Source: Leptobrachium leishanense
Taxonomy: Eukaryota > Chordata > Amphibia > Anura > Megophryidae
Reading direction: 5' to 3'
Assembly (NCBI GenBank): GCA_009667805.1
Contig: CM019063.1
Coordinates: 89,989,877-90,053,876, forward strand
Length of the DNA stretch: 64,000 nt
A program made the position numbers and the translations under genes. This document shows positions 54,061-64,000 of the stretch, piece by piece (position 1 is the stretch's first letter; each line of letters opens with the position of its first letter). The notes beneath the pieces are model-generated. The model did no database searches, was not told the DNA's origin, and worked only from the letters and a program-made list of their open reading frames with translations.

Positions 54061-54789
54061 CCCCTTCGCTGCGGATAACGTGTGGGGCACGTCTTGATTG
54101 ACTCCCGCTATATGCGGAGGACGTGCCCTACACGTCATCCGCCAGCGGGAGCCCCGGCAGAGATACTTACCTCTCTGTCCGGGGTCCCGCGGCGTTCTGG
54201 CTTCAGGGAAGCCAGGCGCCGAAGATAGGCCGGCCCCGACGTAAATGACATCATTGCGCCTGCGCGATGATGTCATTTCCAGGCGACCCCCAGCAAAGCC
54301 GGGAGATCATCTGGAAGGAAGGGGGGATCCTTTTGGATCCCTCTCCCTCCCGATCGGGAGGGTTTTCAGCTAAAAAACAGGTACCGCTTTGAAGGGCAGT
54401 GTCTGCCCTTTAAAGCGGTGCCTGGTTTTTAACCCTACAATTGCCAGATTGCGATTGGCGCCGCTCGGCAGCCGATCATAATCTGGCTCCGGTGGGGGCC
54501 GCCATCTTGGATGGCGGCTCCACCTCTGGGTTCTCCCTCGGCTTTACACACTGTAAATGATTGAAAATTCTAATTTTATTGCATTTTTGTTATAATATAC
54601 AGGCAGGACATGATGTATACATATAAAAATTATATATTATGAATCTGAGGAGTCTGCCAGAAAGAACGATATATAATATGTCTGGGTCATGTAATAAAAC
54701 GTGGCTTCTAAACACGTTTAAACATGATGAGCAAAAGCGGTAAAAATGAGCTCAGCACACAGCGGTGAAATGGCTCAGCAGTGAAGGGG
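54061..54789 (+). mobile_element. Family G element, copy 3, internally deleted
   Basis: TTAA at 54057-54060 and 54790-54793; ends CCCCTTCGCTGCGG and 'cagcagtgaagggg'. Hairpins correspond in position to copies 1 and 2 but differ in sequence, e.g. 'atgacatcat..atgatgtcat' and 'accgcttt..aaagcggt'. The central AT-rich half is partly deleted. Confidence 0.8.
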
Positions 54790-54793
54790 TTAA

Positions 54794-55593
54794 CAATTTA
54801 AAAAAAAAAACTGTTACCTTGTAATAACCTTTAAATAAATAATAAGGGAATTGTATGGGATATATATTTCTCTTGTCAAACATTTTCTTTTCTCTTTCTG
54901 TGGCTCGTTTTCCGGATTTAGTTTTTTCTTGAAGGTTCAATATGAATATTCAGATTCTGCTTTAATATTAAGTAAAGGCCTTTAATCAGCATCTGCACTT
55001 AGTAATATTGGCTACCGGAAGCATTATCTTTTTAAAGACCTTGGTGACATTCAAGGTAAGATTCTCAGCTGTTTCTTAGAAGCTGTTTTTGCGGGGTGAC
55101 TATGTGTTCGTCGAATGTTTCACACTTTGCAGAGATTTTATTTTTACTCGTATTTTATTCCCGTTCTGTTTCCTTTGGGGGGTCAGATGGGCATAGTCTT
55201 CATTTGCATAAGCATCAACTCACGTTGAATTATTCATAGGGTTTATTTTAAACACCAGACTCCTACCTCGATGTCGCTCTCATCCTGCCACGTGATTGGC
55301 TGTGTAAATGATGTTTTCATCACTAGGAGAGATTCTTAAATGCAGCACGAGCCGGCTGATACGGTTCTTTATAATAAACACGAAGAGTTCTGTTAAGTTA
55401 TTGAACAATGCTTTGCCAGCAGAGTGTTAATATACCTTAATAATGAATAAACTAAAAACCTTGCCTAAATGATAATCACAGTATATGGATCTTGGCCTGT
55501 GATTTAGAGGAGGGAGAAACTGAATTAACCCCCTCCCGTCTCCCCTACTTATTCCCCATACCTTGGATTGCATAAACATGAGCAAGATGCATA
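54794..55593. other. Unique DNA
   Basis: Nothing recognised. Confidence 0.45.
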
Positions 55594-56324
55594 CAGGGTT
55601 ATTCAAAGAGAATCGAAAAGTCACCGCACGTTCGGTGACTTTTGGTTCTCTTCAATTCGGTGCGATTCGGCAATCCCATTTCGGCGACCCTGCGGTGTAT
55701 TCAGCAAGCACCACAGGGCCGTCATAGTGCAGGGAAAAGCCGACGCAAACCCGATGAACACTCACCACAAAATCCGGCGAATGTATACCGAAACACGCAA
55801 AAACATTTGGATTAACCCCGCCAAACACACCGGAGAAACCCGAGCAGCCGCCGATTACAGCGCAGAGCAGCCGCCGGAAAAACCCGACACCGCAGACGAA
55901 TGGAGTGAAACAAACAAAACAGCATGCTTGTTTGAAAAGAATGTTTGAAAAGTGAAACGCTGTTTACAAAGAAACTACAGAACAAAAATGTCTGAAATTT
56001 ACATATAAGATCCAATGAATGATAATAAAAAGGTCTGTTACAGAAAAAGAAAAAACTATTTAAAAAAACAAACGGAATTTTTTTTCACAATAAAATCCCA
56101 AAAAATGCCTAAAAGATCCTAAAAAATCTATACATAAAGAGACTCTTTACTGCAGAATATTATAATCAACGATTTATTGGATATTGCATTTAAACATGAA
56201 TATTTTTAACATTGAAGCTTGTGGGATTCGCCTGAATAAACCTGTCGAATGAAACCACCGAATGGTAGGGCATTTCCGCAACCTTTCAGCTGGTTGTTCT
56301 CTGAATAGATCAAGCATTGTTCAC

Positions 56325-58065
56325 TAGACATGTGCACAGCACAAAATTTCGTTTTGAACTAATGGATTAGTCCTAAAATGCAATTTATTTAGTTGCTAAA
56401 GAAATTTGTTTTCAGTTCTTTAGTATGAAAACTAATTTCATTCATCCGAAAACCAGTGGATACAATTACTATTGTAGTGGCTCCTCAGAGGGCTGAGATT
56501 GCTGCTAGTTACAGTATCTCTCACTCTCAGCACAATGTGTCATGCAAAGCTGTTACAGTAACTGACTGCTGCTCATCACAGCGATCAGAGTTTCCGTAAA
56601 ACTAGTAAATAATATTTTTATATATAAGATGTTAGAACAATATTATTTCCTTGTTTTACTGAAACTCTGAGCGCTGTTACAGTCAGTTACTGTAACAGCT
56701 GAGCCTGATACATTGTACTGAGAGATAATATAACAAGCTGCCGATCTCAGCGCTCACAGCCACTGGATTTAAAGGGCTTAAAAAAGGCTCCTCTCTGTAT
56801 AATGTATAGAACATCCTTCTGCATTAATTAATACCCCTCTCTGTATAATGTAGATAACATCCTCCTGCATTAATTAATACCCCTCTCTGTATAATGTATA
56901 CAACATCCACCTGTATCAATTAATACCCCTCTCTGTATAATGTATAGAACATCCTCCTGAATTAATTAATGTCCCTCTCTGTATAGAACATCCTCCTCAA
57001 TTTATACCTTTCTCTGTATAATGTATATAACATCCTCCTGCATTAATACCCCTCTCTGTATAATGTATAGAACATCCTCCTGCATTAATTAATGCCCCTC
57101 TCTGTATAGAACATCCTACTGCATTGGCATGTGGAGGGTGCAGAACTTCGGAATGCAATGCTTATCCAGCACAGGAATGAGAACTTTTACTTAAACTTTG
57201 TATCTCTGTGGGGGAGACAGACAGGATATAAAAGCAGGGGAGAGGGAAAATATTAACGTAAATCGGTCTGAAAGCTCAGAGAAGAGATGAGTGGTGCAAA
57301 TTTATTTTTATAATAAAATAAAGCACTTTAAATCCAGGGAAAACATTCAAATAAATCACACTGAAGGTTCATAATGACAGAGTAACTGTGAGAGATGGAT
57401 ACTAATGTATCAGACGTAAAAAAAAAAAACGTTATAACAAGCAGCACTGGGAGAGGAGAGGGACTTCATATAAAACATGTATTATAGATGAGGAAAGGGG
57501 GATAGTGCTCCTGGATAATATAAAACGTATCAGACCTAAGCCCCTATTATGCAGAGCGGGAGGGGAGATAACACATGTTTTATAAAGTCCCTCTTTTCTC
57601 CCAGCGCTGCTTGTTATAAAGGGGTTTTTACTATCCAGCCCTCCTCTGTCATTAGCTTTCAGTGTGATTTATTTGAATGTTTTCCTTCTCCAGCTGCTTT
57701 TATCATCTTGTCTGCCTCATAGACATGCAAGGGTTAAGTAAAGGTTTCCTCTCCTGTGCTGGCTGTCTGTGCTGCGAGTGAGTATTCTGGAGCTCTATCA
57801 CTGTCTGAGTTTCGGGTAGGGGTCGGGAAGGATTACACATACAAACCTTTCCTGTAGCTTTGCAATGTTGCGCTTCATTGCTGGTCTCCTTCACTCATCA
57901 ATGTAATATCACAAAAAGGACTGAAACTAAAATGTAGTGCATTTTATTTTAGTTTCTTTCGTTTTTTGTACTGAGCAGTTTCGTTTCTCTTGAGTCATAC
58001 TAAAACTAAATTATCCCAAAATTCTGACTAAATCGTTTTAGTACTAAAACGAATGCACATGTCTA
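56325..58065 (+). mobile_element. hAT element, TAGACATGTGCA ends, 8-bp duplication
   Basis: 1741 bp; TAGACATGTGCA and TGCACATGTCTA are exact inverted ends. The target TTGTTCAC lies at 56317-56324 and 58066-58073, and the empty site is seen in the family A copy at 19297-19320. The interior has a 50-bp tandem repeat and long imperfect inverted segments ('gctgttacagtaactgac..gtcagttactgtaacagc'). No transposase frame. Confidence 0.92.
56794..57125. repeat. ~50-bp tandem repeat inside hAT
   Basis: Six to seven copies of a unit starting CCTCTCTGTATAATGTATAG followed by 'aacatcctcctgcattaatt', with length variation. Confidence 0.8.
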
Positions 58066-58299
58066 TTGTTCACTATGGGGATTTCACTGCCCTCGAACAG
58101 GCACCGTATGTGCAGGCAATTCACCAACATTTGGCGAACTGCCTGCTCTCTGTATAGCCGAATGGCCAAGAAAGGTAACCGTACGCTGAATTTCAGTGTT
58201 CGGTTACCTTTCGGACACAATTCGGAGCTCTTTGAATAACCCTCATAGTAAAAACATGTCATTTATATTGTATGAATAAAACATCATCCTGAGAGACCA

Positions 58300-58312
58300 T
58301 GAGAGAGAGATT

Positions 58313-58343
<31 letters not shown>

Positions 58344-58344
58344 T
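58300..58344. repeat. (GA)n microsatellite
   Basis: Interrupted GAGAGA run of about 45 bp. Confidence 0.85.
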
Positions 58345-58362
58345 GGGGTTATTGTACCTGCT

Positions 58363-58443
58363 TTAACCCCTTAAGGACCAATGATGTAACATTTACGTCA
58401 TAAATGCATTGGCTATAAAGACCCTTGGTCCTTAAGGGGTTAA
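58363..58443. mobile_element. 81-bp palindromic MITE (TTAACCCCTTAAGGACC)
   Basis: TTAA-flanked; ends CCCCTTAAGGACC and GGTCCTTAAGGGG pair perfectly, with a short partly paired centre ('aatgatg..cattggc'). Confidence 0.85.
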
Positions 58444-58842
58444 GTTACTTTATGGACACATTTTTAAATACACATTTATAGTTTCTATCACTCCTTGAAC
58501 TCTAATGGCTTCAAATTGGTATCTTGTCATATCTTGCAACTAACCCCCATTGTCTTGTCTAAATAAGATCTCTCTAACTATATATTGAAAGAATTGGTAA
58601 TAATGGATTTGATACAAGTGCCAAAAGATAAAGTATTCAAACCTAGCATTTAATCAATAAAGTAAAAATGATTATTATCAATATAGGGCAATCTTTTAGT
58701 TATTTATTTTTATTTATTCTGCACAATAATCATTTTTAATTTGTTGATTTAATGCTAAGTTTTAATACTTTATCCTTTGGCACTTGTATCCTTTATTACC
58801 AATTTGTATATTAACGGTTACCCCCTACGATCTGGATACTTA
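58444..58842. other. Unique AT-rich DNA
   Basis: Nothing recognised. Confidence 0.4.
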
Positions 58843-59332
58843 GGGGGTTATTCAGAGAGATCCGAAATGTTGCCGAAATGTAACCAGACACTGAATTTCA
58901 GCGAATGAGGACATTTCGGGGCCATTCGGCTATTCAGAGAGCAGGCAGTTCGACTATATGTTGTCGAATTGCCTGCACGTACGGTGACTGTTTGAGGGCA
59001 GTGAAATCCCCCATAGAGAAGCAATGCTTTGTCTATTCAGAGAACAACGAACAGCAGGAAAAAGTTGCCCTGCTGTTCGGCGGTTTTATTCGGCAGGTTT
59101 ATTCAGGCGATTCCCACAGGCTTCAATGTTAAAAATATTCCTGTTTTAATTCAAAATCCAATAAACCGTTGATTATAATATTCTGCAGTAAAAAGTCTCT
59201 TTATTTATAGATTTTTTAGGATCTTTTAGGCATTTTTCAGGATTGTTTTGCAAAAAAAATCTACATTTGTGTTTTTAAATCGTTTTTTCTTTTTTCTGTA
59301 ACAGTCCTTTTATTATCATTCATTGGATCTTC
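58843..59332 (-). mobile_element. Family A, diverged subfamily, truncated
   Basis: Minus orientation, same terminal variant as 32711-33599 ('gaaatgttgccgaaatgtaac'). Cut after 'attatcattcattggatct'. Confidence 0.75.
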
Positions 59333-59440
59333 GCAAATAAACCCCTTCCCACAGGAAAAAGGTCAAAAGGAAGATATGCAAGTGAATGAATCTCTGGGTC
59401 AAGGAGAATAAATGTGAACAACCTGATACAAACAGACAAG

Positions 59441-60848
59441 TAGGGCCACCAATAGCCAAAAGATTGGTCTCAATATACCATGTCATCTAAGTCATGAGAA
59501 AATAGAAAAAATGTTACGTTTCTTGATTTTTATATTAAATTTGTAGATGACCGAACCTGTGGCCCCACAAGATGAATCAGACATAAGAATAAAATCACAC
59601 AATCAGATCCATCCCAAGTAGGCAAAATTTTCCATAATTGTAAGGTTACGCTTTGCATGTGCTGATTATGAATCAAGTGATAAAGCACATGCATTAACCT
59701 GAGACATTTCTTGGATTATGAAACATATAAACGGTTACATTTTTTGCACCTTCCTGAAATGTGTGTATACTGCTCCCCTTTTAAGCTCCCTGTTTTATCT
59801 CATTCAGCTGTCAGCTCTTATCTCAGGTAGCCTAGAGAACAATACACCTCTAAACATTCCCTCTTCCACCGCATTAACTGTTAAATGCTGTAGATTAGAT
59901 AAGCCACAAGTAGGCCACCAATAGCCAAAAGATTGGTCTCAATATACCATGTCATCTAAGTCATGAGAAAATAGAAAAAATGTTACGTTTCTTGATTTTT
60001 ATATTAAATTTGTAGATGACCGAACCTGTGGCCCCACAAGATGAATCAGACATAAGAATAAAATCACACAATCAGATCCATCCCAAGTAGGCAAAATTTT
60101 CCATAATTGTAAGGTTACGCTTTGCATGTGCTGATTATGAATCAAGTGATAAAGCACATGCATTAACCTGAGACATTTCTTGATTATGAAACATATAAAC
60201 GGTTACATTTTTTGCACCTTCCTGAAATGTGTGTATACTGCTCCCCTTTTAAGCTCCCTGTTTTATCTCATTCAGCTGTCAGCTCTTATCTCAGGTAGCC
60301 TAGAGAACAATACACCTCTAAACATTCCCTCTTCCACCGCATTAACTGTTAAATGCTGTAGATTAGATAAGCCACAAGTAGGGCCACCAATAGCCAAAAG
60401 ATTGGTCTCAATATACCATGTCATCTAAGTCATGAGAAAATAGAAAAAATGTTACGTTTCTTGATTTTTATATTAAATTTGTAGATGACCGAACCTGTGG
60501 CCCCACAAGATGAATCAGACATAAGAATAAAATCACACAATCAGATCCATCCCAAGTAGGCAAAATTTTCCATAATTGTAAGGTTACGCTTTGCATGTGC
60601 TGATTATGAATCAAGTGATAAAGCACATGCATTAACCTGAGACATTTCTTGGATTATGAAACATATAAACGGTTACATTTTTTGCACCTTCCTGAAATGT
60701 GTGTATACTGCTCCCCTTTTAAGCTCCCTGTTTTATCTCATTCAGCTGTCAGCTCTTATCTCAGGTAGCCTAGAGAACAATACACCTCTAAACATTCCCT
60801 CTTCCACCGCATTAACTGTTAAATGCTGTAGATTAGATAAGCCACAGA
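59441..60848 (+). repeat. Tandem triplication, unit ~468-470 bp
   Basis: Units start at 59441, 59911 and 60379 ('tagg(g)ccaccaatagccaaa'). They are almost identical; the second lacks one G at its start and one G in 'tcttggattatg'. Each contains the same 60-70 codon chance frame, beginning MKHINGYIFCTFLKC, whose end shifts with the junction. I recognise no family. Confidence 0.92.
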
Positions 60849-61012
60849 AGTAAAGAAATAATTCCCAGGGTCCTCCTGCGGCTCTTGCGCGTGCATCCCC
60901 CCCCACTTTCACACAACTCACGTAGGATCATAGTTGGCTCAATGGAGCTCAATGGACTACAGTAGCTTATACCAGCCGCAACAACACTGTTGGAACCTGC
61001 GAGCGGCTCCCT

Positions 61013-61385
61013 ATCACTATGTCTTGAGCCATTGATACAGCGGCTCAGTCCTAAGTGTTATCGTCTCACACTTATATTTCCCCTTTAGTGGCTCTCTGCT
61101 ATCTGCTCGGACATGGGCCCCAATTTTTTTGAGCCAACCACCTCAACTCTGATCCTAATCTTAGCTGTTTACAACAGTGGCTGATAATTACTGTCACTTT
61201 ATTTCAATGTTTCGGAGAAGAGTGGAGAGGTATGGGGATCACATTATAGAGAAGAGGTGGCAGGGTATGCAGCTAAAAGGAGAAAAGAAACTGCCAGCAT
61301 GCGGCCTGGCTACTCACTACAGACAACTTCAGACTACAGACAACTTCTTTGAATGATCTGGGTGGTCCACTGCAAGCCACTATGG
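61013..61385 (+). repeat. Duplicated unit X, copy 1
   Basis: From 'tatgtcttgagccattgata' to 'tccactgcaagccactat'; nearly identical to 62239-62616. Confidence 0.85.
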
Positions 61386-61621
61386 ACAACCCAGGCCGAC
61401 TGATGGGCAGACCACTGAACACCACCAAAGACCGCCAGACTGAAGAAAAGAAAAAAAAAATACCGCCAAAGACCATCGGACTGAAGAAAAAAGGATAGTG
61501 CTTGGACCAGCTCTGGCTGCTGTCCCTGGGGCTGGAAGGGCTTTAACCTACAGGATGCTGTGTCCTCACTCTACAGCACTGCCGATGACCAACGGACTGC
61601 AGGGAAAAAAAAGTATTTTAA

Positions 61622-62237
61622 ACCCCTTCGCTGCTGAGCCATTTCACGCCTGTGTGCTGAGCTCATTTTTACCGCTTTTGCTCATCATGTTTAAATGCGA
61701 TTTGAAGTCACATTTTATTATATGACCCAGACAAATTATATATCGTTCTTTCCGGCAGACTCGGCAGATTCATAATATATTCGTATTATATGTATACGTC
61801 ATGTTGTGCCTGAATATTATAACAAAAAATGCAATAAAAATTTAATTTTCAATAATTTACAGCATGTAAAGTGTTTTTTTTTCTCTTTTTATCATGTGAG
61901 CGTTTGCAATTATATTTTCTATGGGGTGCGCTTGTTAAAAAAGTTAGAAATGGGGACTCGTTACATTTTTGTGGGGGGAAATTAAGTGCTTTTTAGCAAA
62001 CGTCCCCCATAGAAAAAATCGTTAGTGCAGCAACATTGTTCACATTATAATTGAAATGGAAACAATATTGCTGCATTAACAAAACAAAAACAAAATGTTT
62101 ATTTTTTTAAAATATTTTTATGATTATTATTATTATTTTGTTTTCAACACTTAAAATGGTCATGTTTGGTATCACTGGAAAGGCTATGCTCTGGCCGTTC
62201 CAACAATACCAAACATTAACCCCTAGCTGCCACGGAT
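61622..62237 (-). mobile_element. Family G, reversed and truncated
   Basis: Begins ACCCCTTCGCTGCTGAGCC beside TTAA, runs through the AT-rich half in reverse and stops within the 'agctgccacggatc' hairpin, exactly where unit X copy 2 begins. Confidence 0.75.
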
Positions 62238-62238
62238 C

Positions 62239-62616
62239 GCTATGTCTTGAGCCATTGATACAGCGGCTCAGTCCTAAGTGTTATCGTCTCACACTTATAT
62301 TTCCCCTTTAGTGGCTCTCTGCTATCTGCTCGGACATGGGCCCCAATTTTTTTGAGCCAACCATCTCAACTCTGATCCTAATCTTAGCTGTTTACAACAG
62401 TGGCTGATAATTACTGTCACTTTATTTCAATGTTTCGGAGAAGAGTGGAGAGGTATGGGGATCACATTATAGAGAAGAGGTGGCAGGGTATGCAGCTAAA
62501 AGGAGAAAAGAAACTGCCAGCATGCGGCCTGGCTACTCACTACAGACAACTTCAGACAACTTCAGACTACAGACCACGTCTTTGAATGATCTGGGTGGTC
62601 CACTGCAAGCCACTAT
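62239..62616 (+). repeat. Duplicated unit X, copy 2
   Basis: Second copy of 61013-61385; differs mainly in an extra 'acttcagacaacttcagact' repeat near its end. Confidence 0.85.
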
Positions 62617-62639
62617 TAAGTGGCTGTTCCTATGTGGTG

Positions 62640-62935
62640 GATTGTGCATCCAGAGGCTGCCTCGTGCGTTCAGCGAAGGAGAGATCCAGTTGCCCTCACG
62701 TGTTGCCAGTACCAGCGGATCGTGCATCCAGCTGTCCTTGTGCATTCAGTGAAGAAGGGGTCCATCTGCCTTCGTGTGTGTTCCAGTGACAGAGGGAGCG
62801 ACTGAGTACATTCAGCGGAGAAGAAATTCGACTGTCCTTGAGTGATTCCAGCGCTAAGAGATAGCGATCGAGCTACCGTCCAAACGGAGAGAGGTATCCG
62901 GCCATCCTGCTGTAGTTCTGTCTCCTCCCTATCTC
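62640..62935. other. Imperfect ~95-bp internal repeats
   Basis: Three loose repeats with 'gcattcagcgaag', 'gatcc..ctgcc' and 'gtgttccag' words; not assigned. Confidence 0.4.
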
Positions 62936-62974
62936 AATGACGAAAGTGAAGTTTGGATGCCAAACTATATTATT

Positions 62975-63268
62975 TCATAAAATGATCAGGGCTGGACCCC
63001 ATCTAAATAGAGGGAACATCTTAAAGAACACCCCTACTGGCTGGAAGAAGCGCCTGTCCCACCACACTGTTTTTTTCATATGCTTCTCTTTGAGGAATTG
63101 GGATATTTCCTCTAGTGAGTGGAGAAGAGCTGCTGAACTAGCCCACCCTGGACTTCTGCATAGGTCCACAATAACATACTGAACTGTTTCATCACCACAA
63201 TCCCTATCCCACTCACTATCACTATATTCAGTGAAATCCATTGGGAAGACATTCTCATAAGAAACCAC
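62975..63268 (-). CDS. Unrecognised 97-codon frame
   Basis: Minus-strand frame, ATG at 63268, reads MVSYENVFPMDFTEYSDSEW, then an acidic stretch, then SLEEISQFLKEKHMKKTVWW and DRRFFQPVGVFF. Composition and the acidic-then-basic layout look protein-like. I cannot name a family; a decayed transposase N-terminus or a chance frame are both possible. The same DNA carries an 81-codon plus-strand frame, so at most one is real. Confidence 0.25.
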   Translation of the reverse strand: MVSYENVFPMDFTEYSDSEWDRDCGDETVQYVIVDLCRSPGWASSAALLHSLEEISQFLKEKHMKKTVWWDRRFFQPVGVFFKMFPLFRWGPALIIL

Positions 63269-64000
63269 TAGGTGACGCCTGACATTCAGACTTTTAAGTA
63301 TGAGTTATCCCCATTGCAGAGGTTAAAAAATACTCTTCTTTTGCCAAATTATATTAAAGTTGCATTCCCTATTAAAAAGTTCCACTTTAATTTCCCTGTA
63401 TCTTTATCATAACGGAAAAAATATCACACATTTATAACAGTTTAGCCGAATGAAATTAAGTGCAAAAAATATATTATTATATATATTCCCTCGTCATTAT
63501 ATTTTTAATAATTTTTTTAGCGTGCTTGATTTGCATGTTGTATAGAATCAATTTCCATAAACCTTTACAGAGTTAATGAGGACATTTCATCACAAAATAT
63601 CAATGACTATCTGATGCAATGAATAGAGAAATATTCAATAAATACCATTCATTCTCTAACACGAAGGAAAAACTGTACCTTTTTGATTCTGTCGTTGGAA
63701 AACATGAAACTGCAATCTGAAAAAAACAGTAATAATGAATGCTCCATACAACTGCGGATGATGCATTATCATCTAAAATCCATGTTGTACTAGATTAAGT
63801 GCAAATTAATTTTTGAAGAGTGCAGGAAAAGCTATATATTGTTGTTTTTCTATGTACAAGGCTTTGGGATGCATCCATAATTGCATAAACAGTAAGTAAT
63901 TACAGATACATGTTTAGTCTGGCTTGGAGCAGAATAGTCTATTAGTTATGCAGTGTTTGAGCGGTGGTAGCATTGTTCGAGGAAAGCTAATGGGCTGTGT
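63269..64000. other. Unique AT-rich DNA
   Basis: Nothing recognised. Confidence 0.45.

Larger units (their letters stand above)
55594..58244 (+). mobile_element. Family A split by a 1.7-kb hAT element
   Basis: CAGGGTTATTCAAAGAG to 'gaataaccct'. Without the nested element and one duplication it is about 0.9 kb, a complete family A. Confidence 0.85.

Noticed and set aside
59718..60853. Three nearly identical MKHINGYIF frames that look like a small gene family
   Set aside because: They are one 60-70 codon chance frame copied by the tandem triplication. The ends differ only with junction shifts, and there is no homology or conserved-codon evidence.

Overview
This window is vertebrate genomic DNA. 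I infer an anuran amphibian: it carries L1, CR1 and L2-like LINE remnants, a DIRS-type tyrosine-recombinase retroelement and many families of short palindromic DNA transposons, with AT-rich unique DNA between them. I found no host exon, tRNA, rRNA or CRISPR array. Essentially every coding signal belongs to a mobile element, and all but one of those are broken. No database search was possible, so family names rest on motifs visible in the sequence.

Layout. 1-9 kb: an L2-like 3' end, then a decayed L1 (ORF1 C-terminus, ORF2 endonuclease start, RT thumb-side segment, ORF2 C-terminus) interrupted by a GGGCC-ended element that holds a foldback with a hammerhead-ribozyme motif, by a 342-bp transposon and by two CAGGGTTATTC elements ('family A'). 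9-13 kb: more family A, a GGCTAGGG-ended 'family B' element and a second hammerhead motif. 13-16 kb: a 5'-truncated L1 with poly(A) and target duplication, then a DIRS fragment with a tyrosine recombinase reading frame and a perfect 74-bp inverted repeat. 16-24 kb: a duplicated 0.6-kb unit and two copies of a 1.2-kb TTAA-flanked element ('family G') that is a chain of hairpins. 25-32 kb: nested GGGCC elements, a hAT-like insertion, a LINE 3' end and a CR1 split by family B. 32-43 kb: family A copies, LINE tails and a 21-bp minisatellite ending in a 220-bp palindrome. 43-47 kb: a ~4-kb hAT-like element carrying a G-rich minisatellite and a third hammerhead-bearing foldback. 51-58 kb: deep nests of family A, hAT and family B. 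59-61 kb: a near-identical tandem triplication of ~468 bp. The rest is low-information DNA.

How the parts relate. Insertions can be ordered by nesting. Several target-site duplications are clean (8 bp for three hAT-like copies, TTAA for family G, CTA for one GGGCCC element, 14 bp for the first foldback). In three places removing an insertion restores a LINE or family A sequence. The most interesting system is a set of three minus-strand hammerhead ribozyme motifs, two of them next to long foldbacks, as expected for Penelope-like retroelements or their derivatives. Second is family G, whose hairpin stems differ between copies by paired, compensating substitutions.
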